Counted from the first letter of the stretch, positions 45,797 through 58,564 are shown. The stretch is DNA of 64,000 nucleotides from Coriolopsis trogii (GCA_020543525.1 JAHYIO010000004.1:1-64000); one strand, 5' to 3'. A program made the numbers and translations. The notes: generated from the sequence alone by a model not told the origin.

Positions 45797-45869
45797 CAGA
45801 TCAGAGGTTTGCGTAGTGTGGTAGTCCCTAGATGGATGAGGGGGTCGGCTATAAGGAGGCAGCGTCGCA

Positions 45870-45876
45870 TTTATAC
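45870..45876 (-). promoter_or_regulatory. TATA-box for SDR copy 3
   Basis: GTATAAA on the minus strand, about 75 bp upstream of the ATG, equivalent to the box of copy 2. Confidence 0.55.
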
Positions 45877-46697
45877 ATTCTCGGATGCAGCTGAATCCAA
45901 CGCAATAGACAACTCTCGCAGGAGCCTGTCATCAAAGTGCGGTCGGTGCGCGGTTCACATGCCGATCGGGATTTCAGACGATATAGACGCTATGGACGAA
46001 CACTGCGAAAGCACAATCACCGATCTTCCGCTCGGGATTCATGTAACAGACGGTCAGGCTTGAGGTATCTAGCACATACACGAGGATTGTACCGAGCTAT
46101 GTTGGGAGACAACCATGTTACGAAGACTGGCAGTGGACGGATGCATAAACCTGGCGCGCAACGGCGACTCACCTTTGCAGATGCATGGCTGGATGGGATT
46201 AGACACAAACGCCCCACGTCTCAGTCCCATTCCTCCCCAAACAGAAACCGAGGAAGCGTGCACAGGGGCTAAGCCATCACCCTAGCTCCAGGGACTGTGA
46301 ATGAGGCCATTTTAGACACGTTTCCTCTATTCCACAGGTCCTGGCAGGCCGTTTCCCGGCGAATGCTCAGGCTCGCAGACCAAGGCAATAGTTTGCGGCC
46401 TAGTCGATTCCGTAAGACACGACGCGGTGTATGTCATAGTGACAGGGGCACGTACGAGTAAGAGATTCGGAAATCCAAGTTGCCAGTGTGTTGCATATAA
46501 CTTACCACTCGACGTCGCCTTGCCAGGCAAAAGCGAGGAATGTCTGTTTCATTGGTCCATTGCTACCACATCACGGGAGCCCACTAATTGCACTGCTTGA
46601 ATCGCATTGAATCTCCTGTGAATGGATCATTCGGATGAGAGTGAGTATCATAACACAATACGCCCATGATAAATATATTGTATAACTTTCTACACAT
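45877..46697. other. Intergenic, no gene seen
   Basis: 820 bp between SDR 3 and the tRNA. The short ORFs have no splice-consistent partners. Confidence 0.5.
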
Positions 46698-46769
46698 AGC
46701 AACTTGACGCAGTGGAAGCGTGCAGGGCTCATAACCCTGAAGTCCCTGGATCGAAACCAGGAGTTGCTA
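46698..46769 (+). tRNA. Initiator tRNA-Met (CAT)
   Basis: 72 nt folding as a cloverleaf. The acceptor is AGCAACT/AGTTGCT with the A1-U72 pair typical of eukaryotic initiators. The anticodon stem is CAGGG/CCCTG around loop CTCATAA (anticodon CAT) with three G-C pairs next to the loop. The T arm is CCTGG-ATCGAAA-CCAGG with A54 and A60 instead of the usual T-psi-C, another initiator mark. There is no intron. A T-poor tail follows, so the terminator is weak or further away. Confidence 0.93.
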
Positions 46770-47028
46770 ATAGGTGTATTTTTGCCCTCCCAAAATTTCG
46801 AAGACACTAGTACGGTTTGCGTCCATTACATGTTTACATGTCCAAGTCCTACATGTTCAATCATTGTATCGCATTATTATGTCCAAGCATACCACACATG
46901 AGCATTACAAAGGGCCGCAGAGAGCGAGCCCACATACATCTAGTATACACCCAATCAAAATGCGCCTAGCCGTACATGGTCCGTAAAGCCAGCCGAAGAT
47001 CGTCTTCACAACGTGTTACCGAACCAAC

Positions 47029-49253
47029 CTATGCACTCGTCGTCTTCGTCTCGCCGCTCTTGATCCTCTGTCCCTCTTCCACCTTCTCCTGTTTCCGCTC
47101 CATCTTCCCAATGAGCACCTTCGCCTCGCCCTTCATCTTGTCCATGAACGTCGCCTTGCGCTCCTTGTGCGACTGCGCGTCGCCAGAGTGCGGCGGGTGC
47201 TGCTCCTCAGCGGGGCGGTTCGCGTCGGCCTGCGTAGCACCCAGACTCTTCTCACCCTCACTATGAGGGTCGCCAGTGCCCTTCTCGAGCGGATGGAGCT
47301 CAGCGGGGTGATAGTCGGTGTCGTATCCAGGAGCCTGTTTAGATACCTGTTAACATGATTGTTCACGTAGAGAGTCACGCCCGATGAACATGAGACGAGA
47401 CCCGGTCGCGGGGCGGCAAACGCATACCTCGACATCGCGTTTCAATTCCTCGCGCGTGCCCGAGGTATTAATCGGGATGCTCCCCCAGTGGGCTCGATCC
47501 GCACCCAGCGCGTGCGCGCGAGGGTGCAAATTTGCATGAAGCAGGTCTGTCTGCATCTCACGCGACATCTTCTCCCCATCCTCTTCAACACACTAACACG
47601 CCACGCGCAAATCCGCCCGTCCAGTCCGTTCATTCAATCGCTTCATAGGTAGGAGCGTTACTCACTTTGTTCGGCAAACCCTTCGTACCACCGGCTGCAT
47701 GGTGGGTCTCACCATCCTTGGCCGGAGGAGCAGGCGGTTTCTCGCCAGCGTGACTGGGAATGGACTTGTCCGCGGTCAAAGCATTCACTTTCTGGTTGCC
47801 CGACTCGTCGCGCGAACCGACGACAGCTCCCACACCGGGCGTCGCGCCAGAGGTGGAGCGCTCGTCAGGCAGACGGGCGACACCTTCCTCGCTCTTACCG
47901 CCAACGAGCGCACCTACACCGCCGACATGGCGCGAGCTACCGGTGGCGGTCTCGTTGCCACTGGTCTCTTGCGTTGGCTTGACGACGTTACGAGCATCAC
48001 TGAAAGCGCCGCCAGTAGTGCGCTCGTCAGGAAGTCGGGCGACACCCTCCTCACTTGTTCCCCCTACCAGCGCGCCGACGCCGGCGACGTGACGCATGGC
48101 GCCCGTAGCTGACTCGTTGCCGCTGGTTTCTTCCGACGGCATGAACGAGACGTGTGCACGGTTGGTTACAGGACCAGAGTCATACTGAGGGTGGGCAGAC
48201 TCCTCGGGGAGCAGGGCGACGTTGGACTCGCTCACCCTGCCGGGGAGCGCGCCGACGCCGGAGGAGTTATCACCTGGACGGGCACCGAAGGGCTCGCGAG
48301 AAGGTGGCGGTGGTGCAGTCACTGCCGTTGAGTGAGTCTGCAATCCAGGCACTGCGCAAAGATTAACAATTTGCAGTTGTAACGTTGCAACGAAAGACAT
48401 ACCTGCTTGTTTGGCGTTCTGGGCCGTCGACGCGACAGTGTTCTGAACGGTCTGAACAGTTGCCTGGGCGTTGTCTTGGACTGTCCTAGTTGCGTTCTGT
48501 GCTGACTGCTTGGCCTCTTCCTGGGACGGGAGGGAGCCGACAAGCCTGTCCTTGAGTGCGTACGCAGTGCCGACAATGGGGGCTGCGGCACCGGCGATGG
48601 TCGTGTACTGCTCATTGCTGGTACGCTCTTCAGGAAGCTTGGGAACACCGCTCTCGGTGACAGGACCGGGGAGGGAGCCAACGCCACCGACATGCTCGCG
48701 GGCACCGGCGCCAGTCGTCTCGGAGGTGGGGAAAGATGTCTTGTGCTCGGAATCGTGTTCTGATGCACGAGCGGTATGCATGGTAGCCGTCGCAGACGAG
48801 TTGGCTGCAAGGATGTTAGGCGACACGAACACTGCGGCGTATGAGGTGACGTCACTTACGCATGTATGCACTAACGGAGTCAACGACGCTCTGAGGGATG
48901 TATTGGGCAGCGGCGTTGGCAGCAGACTGTACGAATGACGACGCCTGAGCGGCAGCGTTCTGAGCCATCTCTGTTGCAGTTGTCTGGGCTGCGGGATTGT
49001 GGTCGCCCGGAGTGAGGGGATATGCACCGGGAACGTCGGCGTCGACCATGTGGGGATCGAAGGGGCCTTTCTGGGCGTCGGCAGAGGACGAGATGGACAT
49101 GCCGCCAGTTGTGGGTTCAATCTTGCCGAGGGTGGGATTGTCGACGGCGGGGGCGGGCTCTGTACGGGCAAAGGCAGCGGTGGTGGTGGAACGAGCCCAT
49201 TCCTGGGATGGGGTGCCAACGGTAGTGTCAAGTTGAGGTGGGATTCCAGACAT
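47029..49253 (-). CDS. Hydrophilic repeat-containing protein, about 650 aa
   Basis: Exons: 49253-48860, 48804-48403, 48351-47666, 47592-47428, 47334-47029 (1953 nt, in phase). It starts MSGIPPQLDTTVG. It has a low-hydrophobicity, Ala/Thr/Ser/Gly-rich composition and an amphipathic Gln/Ala/Thr segment (AQNATRTVQDNAQATVQTVQ). Four imperfect repeats have the pattern GGVGxLxGxxSExGVxxLP(D/E)ER. The C terminus is lysine-rich (FMDKMKGEAKVLIGKMERKQ). Composition resembles LEA-type or other stress-protective disordered proteins, but no named domain is recognised. If the GTGAGT at 47665 is not used, the gene ends at 47630 and the last two exons become a separate 148-aa gene starting at 47568. I prefer one gene because the intergenic gap would be only about 60 bp. 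Confidence 0.65.
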
Positions 49254-49997
49254 GGTGAACGTTCGTGGTCGTCAGAGAAAGAGATGAGAAGTTAGGTGAG
49301 GGCCCCGGGGCTGGTGTCTGGAGGTTATAAGTGTTATGGTGGGGACCAACGTCATGATTGGTCTGACGTCACGCACTGGCTCGGTGGCTGGAGCGAGAGT
49401 GTGACCGTCCCACCGCACTCAGTCTCCACCTGTCATGCTGCGCGTCGAGGCGTGCGTGCGATGATGCCTTCCAGTCTCCTTGCGATACGTCGACGGAATC
49501 GAGTCAGATCAAGTTATGAGCGTGTTAATACACCAAGTAGTGAAGAGCAGCGTAACGCCCCACAAGGACTTACAAATGCTGGCACGCAGGATTGATACAA
49601 CTCATCGTCTTCCTTTCTCGCAGTCTGAGATGTTCTGTTGACGCGACGATGACGGTCAGAAGCTGCAGCTTAAAGTTACAACGCAACTTAGCCGCTCGAC
49701 GCAAACGCATCACGTCACGTCACGCATCTCACTGTCACATCCTGCAAACGGCGCCATGTCCTCCTGACTCCGACAATTCTCGCGACGCCAACGATCCGCT
49801 TCGCTACGTTCACTATGTAGATTGCCAGGAATACATTGGATCGCCCGAACCTGTCGACGTACACACGTAATCTCAAGCATGCTGTGCCCATTCAATTTCC
49901 AGCGGATGGGGTCACGTGTACCAGGTGGACGATACAGCGGGCGTCCGATGAGTTTGCCCGGACTGCTGTTGTATCTTGCATTACAACCTCCACCACT
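49254..49997. other. Divergent intergenic region
   Basis: 744 bp between two divergently transcribed genes, expected to hold both promoters. No ORF is supported and no distinct TATA-box is near either ATG. Confidence 0.5.
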
Positions 49998-51789
49998 ATG
50001 GAAGCGGCGGCCCCTCAATTCGGTTCCTTGCCTGTCGAGTTATGGAGGACCATCATCTCCTTTATGGACAGGGCGGACCAGAGGACATGCCTCTTTGTGT
50101 CCAGAAGTTATCACGACATTGCAGCGTCATTCGTCTTCTTCCGGGTCCTCATCTTCTTTGGATCCTGGTACTCAACAGACGACCCGATACAGTTTTCGGA
50201 CAACGTTCTGAACGAGACTGTCACTCTTCAGGAACAGAAATTACACACGGAGAGCGTGGAGCTTCTCGAGCACATCACTGACAATCCCCGCTTCGCAAGC
50301 ATGGTCAGGCAGATTACGGTTGCGGCCTTGGACGCAATGGACGACACTCCCGATTTGGGTACGACCTCCACGACACGAGGATGTTCTTTCCAGCCAGATA
50401 ATGCTGACGGCTCCGTTGATAAATCCAGGCTACCTAGTGGACGCGTTGAAACTTCTGCATAACCTGCAGGTATTCCGATACTACGGCCAGTGCACGGACT
50501 CGACTTCCGCCATCCTAGATGCGCTAGCAAGTGGACCCGGAAGAAATCTCACGGAGATCCGCCTTCCATGCAGGTATATGGCACCCCTTTCTGCATATCT
50601 CTCCTCGACCAATTCCGAGTCATTTGACACCGAGTATTCAGATGGCGTCTCCTTCCTGACGAGTCCTCATACTTCCTCAGAGACCACCTCCAGAAGCTCG
50701 TAATCGGACGGATGCCAGCCGAGGATTCTACCCTGACACCTATCATCCCCCTCGAGGTCCTCGAGCAGTCTGCCAAAGTCTCCCGCCGTATCACCGAGGC
50801 GAACGCGTCAACTCTCCGCCAGATCGTCGTCCCCGGTATGGACTGGATACCCCCGTCCTCGTCCAAAACATTCCCCCAGCCCGAAGAGCTCGAGCTTACC
50901 TACCTCCTCCGGGTCCAGCTCGACCTCGGGCACGTCTTCAGCCGCTTCGCCTCCCTCACCTCGTTCTCGATGGTCTCCGCCGAACCAGAGCACGTCACGA
51001 TGCTCGGCGCACACCCCAAAGCGCTCCCTCACCTCACCTCCTTCAACCTCACGTCCGTGATGTCCATCAGCGTGCGCACCTTTGCCGACTTTGTCCTCCA
51101 GAAACCGCGCCTCCGCCGGCTCATCGTCATGACGTGCGACGAGGAGCTGGCCATCTTGGACGTGCTCCCGCGCTTGCCTGCGCTGGAGGTCCTCGGGTTC
51201 GATATCTGGGAGAAAGAGAAGTGGAGCACGGAGGACCACAGGCGGTTGGACGAAACTCTCCCCGCGAACCTGTCCGCGCTCCTCATCTGGTCCTCGATCC
51301 ATCACTGTCCAGTTCCGCACGAGGAATGGGCAACGCTCGTACGTCTTCTTGTATTGCGTGGTGTCGAACAAGGAGGTCTAATGCGCACGCCGAACCGGTC
51401 TGGAGCAGTTGCAGAAACGTGCCCGATTGCGGTACGTCCACACCCTGTCTGAAGAAGGGCACAAGCTGGACCTCTCGGACGCCCTCCTCGCGCACTGCCC
51501 GCCATCGCTCGAGCTCGTCGGGTTCGGGGCGATGTTCCGCTGGGTCGTGAAGACCGCCGTCGGCGATGCGGGCGCTGCACCGTCCACGTACAGCTACTCG
51601 GAGCACTGGCCTCTCTCGAAAGTGCTGTTCAAGGACTCGCTCGCGTTCGGAGACGAGGATTGGGAGTGGCTCCTCCGACATCATAACGCGTCGCTGTTTG
51701 GTAAGCACGCTCGCTGAGGTCTCTTTGCGCACTCTGTTGCTGGCCGACTCAACTCGTTGTCGATAGAACCTCATCTTGTGGCTGCGTGA
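49998..51789 (+). CDS. F-box/LRR-like protein, 503 aa
   Basis: Exons: 49998-50358, 50429-50573, 50642-51338, 51415-51700, 51767-51789 (1512 nt). The first intron only fits with the acceptor at 50428 (branch GCTGAC), which joins DTPDLG to YLVDALKLL in phase. The N-terminal F-box (FGSLPVELWRTIISFMDRAD, residues about 8-40) binds Skp1. The rest is a string of leucine-rich segments (VDALKLLHNLQVFRYYG, VLPRLPALEVLGFDIW, HCPPSLELVGFGAMFRW), as in Agaricomycete F-box expansions that present substrates to SCF ubiquitin ligases. The target is unknown. The acceptor of intron 4 could also be 51405. Confidence 0.82.
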
Positions 51790-52247
51790 GGAGACGGATT
51801 GTTCTCAAGCCAGGGCTTTGTAATGACCTACATGTTATGGCTTGCGATCGGTGTGGGCCTGTCAGTTTTGTGACACAAGCACAGGGACACATTGCCTACC
51901 GCCACCATTGCACTTGAATCAGTCACCGCTTGAAAGTAAGCTAGAGGCGTATCCGAGGGATACGAGAAGAAAACACTGTCGGACCTTGTGATCGAACTGA
52001 GTCTTGCTGGGCATACGAGTTAATCCTTAAGTACTGGGCGGCCGTCAGTATTTAATCAAGATCAATATGGATACTATTTACCGCCAGTTACAGCACTGTT
52101 TGTATTCTATTGATAGAAGCTTACCTGCCGCTCTTGCCGCTCGCCTCGTTACATCCGTCCTCAGGCTGCACAACACGCCCTGAACAACTGCACTCGACCA
52201 TGTCTTGACACTACCACTCTCGTCCCAACATACATGTTCACACCCTC
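51790..52247. other. Tandem intergenic region
   Basis: 458 bp from the F-box stop to the OXR1 start. No ORF or repeat seen. Confidence 0.5.
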
Positions 52248-54135
52248 ATGGACGGCTCTACCGCGCAGTCACCAATTCCAATCGCGCCGTTAATCCCCTT
52301 GCCGACACAGACGACGGCGAGGGGGGACGAGAAGGACGAGAAGGAGGACATCTTTGCGACACTGTTCTCCCCGCCTACACCGCGCGCATCACCCTCACGC
52401 ACCCCAGAGCCATCTGCTAGTCGGCCAGCAAGACACGTCCGCACAGAATCCACGGACTCGGAGTTCGGCGCATTCGTCTCTGTCCCAGCGACTGAAGACC
52501 CGCTGAGTTCCAGCGCAGGCCCCGACTTTGCGCCCTTCACGCCGTTGCAGAACTACGACTTCTTCGACAAGTTTGGGGAGGATGCAAAGGCCGCGTCGGA
52601 GAAGAAGCGACGGGAGGTCTTGGACGAGCTCCTCCAACACGAGGACGATCCGCTTTACTGGCTGCAAGGTGCGAACTCTTCCAGTACTTCAACCAATGCA
52701 CCCCCGCCCTCGCAGCCATCCCAGCCCGCACAGCAGCTGCCCGGAGACTCCCTCATCGACTTCAGCTCGCCATCGGATCCAACAGCGAAAAGCTCCTTCC
52801 CTCCCCCTCCCACCACCGATCAGTCAGGGAGGTCCACACCTCGCTCCGGGCACTACAGCACCGTCTCGTACGATCTTCTTGATGTCCCAGAGCCCCGAGA
52901 CGATTTATACCGGGAACTGGAAGCCCGTCAGCGTGCACACTCTGGATCAGAGCACTCCCCGACCTCACATCTTCGTTCTCCCTCGCTCCCTCCAGCTTCC
53001 CCGACAAGACTCTCCAATCCTGAGACCCAGCGAGCTCAAGCCACCTACTTCACACCTCCGTCGTTCCCCTCACGCTGGGTCTCCAACCTCCTCACTTCCA
53101 CCATCCGCGCTCCCCGTACAGGCCCATCAACACCGCCCACCGAGACGAGCGCTGCTTCAATATTCGCGTCTTACCAAGACGACCCGCCTTCCTCGTCCTC
53201 GTCCCGCTTCTCGACGGTCTCACGTTCTGCACCACATTCTCGTGCGGCCACGTTCTCAGAAGGAGCCGCGTTAGACTCCGCGATTACCCACGGGACCCCG
53301 TTCGCTTCGCAGACGTTCGTTCCCCCTTCGGGTGCTCCGGGATTCACGGGCGACAGACAATGGAACAAGGGCTTCGAGTTTGACAAGGCGCAGGTTGAGC
53401 GGAAGAGTGTGCGGCTGACTGGCCGCAAGGAGATGACTACCGCAGTGTTGAGTGTGGAGCTCGCGGATATGGTCAGTCTCTCGCGCTTCTGCAGCCGTGG
53501 TATACATTGCTGACAACTGCATCCGTAGCTGCGTCCATTCTTTCCTGCGTTGGCGCGTCTACCCAAGACATGGTCGCTGCTGTACAGTCTCGATCAGCAC
53601 GGGATATCGCTGAATACCCTCTACACACGATGTCAAGATTTCAAAGGCAGCGCGCTGCTCGTCGTCCGCGACGCAGGCGACGCAGTCTTTGGCGCCTGGA
53701 TGGGTGAAGGGATACATCCGTCCAAAGGCGCATATTACGGTACTGGAGAGTCGTGAGTTATACCGTCGCTCTGGGTCGCTGTCCTCGCTCATGCCCGTCA
53801 TGCAGCTTCCTGTGGAGACAGGTTGCCAAGGATCGTGTGCGAGTCTTCAAGTGGACGGGCAAGAACGACTACGTCGCTCTCTGCGAGTCCGACTATCTCT
53901 CATTTGGCGGAGGGTACGTGCGCGCGGCGCTGACTCGTCTGAACTGCAACTTACTTTCCGGTGCCCGTGTAGGGACGGGCACTATGGTCTGTGGCTTGAT
54001 GACACCTTGCAGGACGGCTCCTCGGCACGGTGCCCTACATTCGACAACGACCCCCTCTGTTCTGCAGGCCCGCGCCAAGGTGACGACACGGTCAAGTTCG
54101 AGTGCGTCGGCCTCGAGGTCTGGGGCATCGGCTGA
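52248..54135 (+). CDS. OXR1: TLDc-domain protein, OXR1 (oxidation resistance 1) family, 572 aa
   Basis: Exons: 52248-53471, 53529-53752, 53806-53913, 53973-54135 (1719 nt). The first 400 residues are Ser/Pro/Thr-rich and probably disordered, with acidic/aromatic motifs (EFGAFVSV, FAPFTPLQNYDFFDKFG) and a Glu/Lys-rich helix. The TLDc domain occupies about 408-572: LRPFFPALARLPKTWSLLYS, then GISLNTLYTRC, ALLVVRDAGDAVFGAWMGEG, SFLWR, FGGGDGHYGLWLD and the terminal FECVGLEVWGIG. TLDc proteins protect against oxidative stress and, in yeast, Oxr1 promotes V-ATPase disassembly. The N-terminal extension is longer than in yeast Oxr1 (273 aa). Confidence 0.92.
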
Positions 54136-55161
54136 TGCTCCTTCGGTCCCTCGCATCAAGTGCAGGCCCTTCTCCCTCGTTCTGATCCGTTCACGTCCAG
54201 TTCCGGCCGCACCTTGTTACACTCCTCTGCCACCACCACTCCACCCGATCAACGCCAACGTGTCCGCAACGCATTCTCGTTCTGTAGGATTGTATCTCAT
54301 ACTTGCCTCGCTGTCTGCTTCCATACCACGTGTCGCATATTTATCTCACAAATTGTATCTCCTCCGCACCTGCCCACGCCCAGATATTGCAATTTGTAGG
54401 CCACCGCCCGTGCTTGCCAGGATGAGCAGCTACAGCCTCCACTGCGGACTGATATGCCCGCTCACAGTGTGTATGCGACTGCGGAATTGTCTGTCTCAGG
54501 CGACAGGAAGCTTCTTCAACTTACCCGACACGCAACTGATGTGGCGGTGTAGGTATGTGCATAGCATTTTTCCGGTATGGCCTCCTCCCCGAGACGCATG
54601 CTCTCCGAGTGTTTTGACATTCCAGTTCAACAGGTGGCCTCAGTCTCTCCAGCACACTGCTGTCTCAGCATTCGTGCCTCACTGCGTACCAGATTATTTC
54701 CTCAGGTCCGTACGCTCCCTGTGAGCCCCATCGACGTGAGTGCGTCGATCGCTCTGAGCGCATTGATAGATCTGATGCTCGCTCCGCCTCTTTCAATTCG
54801 GACCGCAACGACCACGCGCCGTTCGTCGTATACGACATGCGAAGGTCGGCTGGCCATTGTCAACCTCCCACAATGATTGGAAATGATCGGTTGCGACAAG
54901 AGCTACATGCCCGAACGCCCATTCTGATCTGCGTGCGATGCTACCTTACAAGGTATGGTGGCTACTGAGTACCCTGTTCTCTACGTGTGCCAAGGACACG
55001 ACCTTTTGGCGAATATAAAGGTGTCCTGTTGCCTGGCCAGGGTTTGTCCCCACCACCGGCCTTCTTCCCCTTCAGCACGCCTTCTTCCCATTCAGCGGGC
55101 CTTCTATTCGCTCCTTCATTCCTCTCGTTGTCGCTGACATTGCTGCACACATTCACCCGCT
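54136..55161. other. Intergenic with a TATA-box for the following gene
   Basis: About 1 kb with no supported ORF. TATAAAG at 55014-55020 lies 142 bp upstream of the next ATG; the strongly C/T-rich stretch between them is typical of fungal core promoters. Confidence 0.5.
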
Positions 55162-56136
55162 ATGCTGACTAGCACATTCGTTACTTTCTCTCTTCTCGGT
55201 GGCGCATTCGCTGCCGCCCTCACAACCGGTCACGCCGAGGGCGGGCTCGTAGCACGGAGTTCACCGACGAACGAGGACCTGCTCGCATCCTGCCCAGGCG
55301 GTCCCAAAGACCACAAGTTGAAGCGGGCGGACAGGTGCACTCTGGTATGTTTGCTTTCCCAGTTGACGCACCCAGCCCCGGGCCTTTCTCTGACGCTGTA
55401 TCTCTCCTGTAGATCAACATCAAGCAAAACCCAGACGTCCGCCTGTGGACTGTCCTCGGCGACCCTCAGCTCAAGTACGCATCCTACCTTACATGATCCC
55501 GTCTCTGGTGAGATGGCACGCAGCTCAACGCTGACCCGCCCCCGCATCGTCGTCCAGCTGCGGTGGCTCCCAGCACCCCATCACCGTCACCCTCGGCGGA
55601 GCGACCACGGTGTCGCAGACGACGACGGTGAACGCCGAGTTCGGCGCGTCCGTCGAGGGCATCAGCATCGGCGGCGGGGTGTCTGATTCGGAGACGACGT
55701 CGACGACGATGTCCAAGTCGATCGAGTTCTCCATCTCCCCTGGCCGGCAGGCGGTGTACGTCGTCGGCGTCGCGTACACGTCCGAGACGGGCAACGTGCA
55801 GGTCAACTACGGCTCGCGCGTCGAGGGCCACTACGAGGTGCGTGCGCCGCTCCCCACACGTTCTCTGCTGTTGTGGCGTTGTGGATGCTGACTCGTGGGG
55901 CGGGCGCAGTACTACACGGGCACGACCGTGACGAAGCTCACGCCCAAGGAGAACGATGTCGAGTACGACGTGCACGAGAGCGACTGTGGTACGTACCCGA
56001 TGCGACTATCTCTCTCTCCGGCGGGCACAGGAGCATGCTGATCGTGACTGGGCAAATTTACACAGGCAAGGATCCCCGAAACCTCGACAATGCCTTGTTC
56101 GTGGCCCTCGCGAGAGGCAATGCCACGGTATCCTGA
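55162..56136 (+). CDS. Secreted beta-rich protein of unknown function, 224 aa
   Basis: Exons: 55162-55344, 55413-55474, 55558-55837, 55910-55988, 56066-56136 (675 nt, in phase). It begins with a signal peptide (MLTSTFVTFSLLGGAFAAAL). A possible propeptide follows, ending near the basic KLKRADRC. Four cysteines are seen in the mature part. The middle is a run of alternating Thr/Ser/Val strands (TVTLGGATTVSQTTTVNAEF, SETTSTTMSKSIEF) and ends with beta-strands YVVGVAYTSE and VQVNYGSRVEGHY. The Ser/Thr-rich hairpin flanked by strands is reminiscent of aerolysin/ETX-MTX2-type folds, but I cannot confirm this from sequence alone. An extracellular or cell-wall role is likely. Confidence 0.75.
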
Positions 56137-57146
56137 GATTCGAGCTGTCGTCGAGGCATGGATTGTTCCTATTTACATCTCTCCCTTCGAATTATTATAG
56201 CGGGAATATCATATTATCTTCGACAATCACTTTACAGTCCGTATAATCCGACGCAATTTCGACGTGCTTTCCTTTTGTTCGGCGCTTGCACTATCGATAG
56301 CGCCCTATACACCCGTCTAGGCAATCTAAACGCCGTAGAAAGAGGTGTTGTTCGAATGCCCCGCCTCGCACAGCGGCTTGCCGTGGAATTACATCCTGCT
56401 CAGGTGTACGTCCGAAGAGACGCGGTTTGTTTGCTCACTGCCTTCAAGTTCGACATTGCGCCCGGTGCACAATGGACGCTGTCGGTCAAATACGGAGTCA
56501 CTTCGACCTAGAACACGGGCCGGGGCTGGAGTTGAACTGGACACCGTCAATGGTATTTCCACATCCCGAGCCATCAAACCTCCCTCGTACACTCCCCGCT
56601 GGTCAAGTATAGGCTGTGACTAGTTGTGGCGCCAGCTTTGCAATAACACCCGACTCCGAACTCGATCGTCAAGGTGCGATCGGAGCGCCGAAGCGGCACA
56701 GTTGAAGGCCTGGTCACCGGCATCTCGTCGTTCATCCTCCTCTGTACGTATTTCCCCTGAACGTCGAAGTCAACTGACAACGCCGACGCCCCTCAGCAGT
56801 CGTAGACAGAGGGCCTAGTCCTGGACCAGCCGTTCGCCAGACCTTGAAGACACACGGTTTTACCGGATACAATACGCTTGTGTACGCGTTCGTCCGCACC
56901 TTGCGAATTCCTACTCCGTCTCGGTTTCCAACCAATGTTGTCGCGCCGTCAAGAAAAAGTCCGTCTTCACCTCGGGTGGGTTCGGATACGCGAAGTTGGC
57001 GTCATCTACCGTCGTAGGTAATGTAGGCACGACTCAGCTGCGCGGATGACTTGCAGTATATATGGATCACTACACAAAGCCTGCACAACAGCTCTCGAGC
57101 TTTTGCATCACCACCCTCACAACCTACGTCTCCCCTCAGTATCACC
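56137..57146. other. Intergenic, promoter of the flavohemoglobin gene
   Basis: 1 kb without a supported ORF. TATATAT at 57058-57064 is about 85 bp upstream of the flavohemoglobin ATG. Confidence 0.5.
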
Positions 57147-58564
57147 ATGGGCAGTATCATCGAAACCAACGCCGATCTTCCTCACCCGCCTCCGCTGACA
57201 GCTGAGCAGCGCAAGTTGATCTCGGCGACCGTCCCAGTTTTGGCCGAGCACGGTGTCACCATCACCACCCTCTTCTACAAGCGGATGCTGGAAGCGCATC
57301 CCGAACTCAAGAACGTCTTCAGCCACAGCAAACAAGTCGTACGTTGGATTTTTGTAGCCTCTCCATCTCATGAATTCTCATCTCAGTCTGTCTCCAGCGC
57401 GGCCACCAGCCTGAGGCACTGGCTCGGGCCGTGTACGCCTATGCCGCCAATATCGAGGACCTCTCTCCCATCCTCCCCGTCGTCGAGCGCATCGCTCACA
57501 AGCACGCGTCCGTCCACATCACCCCCGAGCAGTACACCATCGTCGGGAAGCACCTCATGGAGGCCATCACCGAAGTCGTCGGTGCTGATACCTTCAAGGG
57601 CGACCTATACGACGCGTGGGGCGTCGCCTACTGGAACCTCGCACATGTTTTTATCGACCGCGAGCGCCAGCTCTACGAGTCTGCCCCATGGGTTGGCTGG
57701 CGCGAGTTCGTCGTGTCGAAGAAGGTCAAGGAGAGCGACCAGATCACGAGCTTCTACTTCCGCCCAAAGGACGGCAGGCCACTCGACTCGTATCGCCCCG
57801 GACAATATATTTCCGTGCAAAAATTCATTCCTGAGAGCGGCGTACAGCAAAACAGACAGTTAGTGGCTCCGACGTGTTCAGTACTGACGCGCTGCTAATG
57901 GTCGCAACTCGCATCCAGATACTCTCTCTCCGACGCCTCGAACGCCGATTACTACCGGATCTCCGTGAAGCGCGAGCCCGGCGTGCGCACACATGCCCCT
58001 TCCGGATCTATCGATGCGACTCAGTCCGCACACCCCGGCTGGATGTCGAACCTCCTCCACGCGACTCTCAACGAGGGCGATACCATCGAGCTCGCGCCGC
58101 CCTTCGGCGATTTCTTCCTCGACGACTCTTCCGCCCCCGTCGTCCTCCTCTCCGCCGGAGTGGGCCTCACCCCGCTCGTCTCCATGCTCAACACGCTCGT
58201 CGCCTCCAAAGACCCTCGGCGGCCCGTCAGTTGGGTACAGGCGGTACGCAACAGCCGCACACACGCCTCCAAGGCGCACGTTGCCTCCCTCACGCGCGCG
58301 AACCCGGAGCAGATCCGGACGACCGTGTTCTACTCTGAGCCCGCGGAGGGCGACGTGCCCGGCACGGACTATGACGTGCGCGGGCGGTTGGACCTGGACA
58401 AGGTCGAGCGCGAGACGCTCCGGCTGGCCGACGCGAGCGCGCAGTACTACGTGTGTGGCCCGGAGGCGTTCATGGCCGATATGATTCGGGACCTGAAGGC
58501 GCGCGGTGTAGATGGGGGGCGTATACACGCGGAGGTGTTTGGTGCGGGCGCGACTCCTGCATGA
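57147..58564 (+). CDS. YHB1: Flavohemoglobin, nitric oxide dioxygenase, 432 aa
   Basis: Exons: 57147-57338, 57398-57858, 57919-58564 (1299 nt). The globin domain (about 15-155) has [19 protein letters not shown], the proximal-His region [14 protein letters not shown] and GKHLMEAI. The ferredoxin-reductase-like FAD domain follows with YRPGQYISV and QYSLSD. The NAD domain has [15 protein letters not shown] and the C-terminal [10 protein letters not shown]. The length and motif order match Yhb1/Hmp exactly. It oxidises NO to nitrate using O2 and NAD(P)H with haem and FAD, giving NO and nitrosative-stress resistance; cytosolic or mitochondrial. The second intron uses the rarer donor GTTAGT. Confidence 0.96.
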
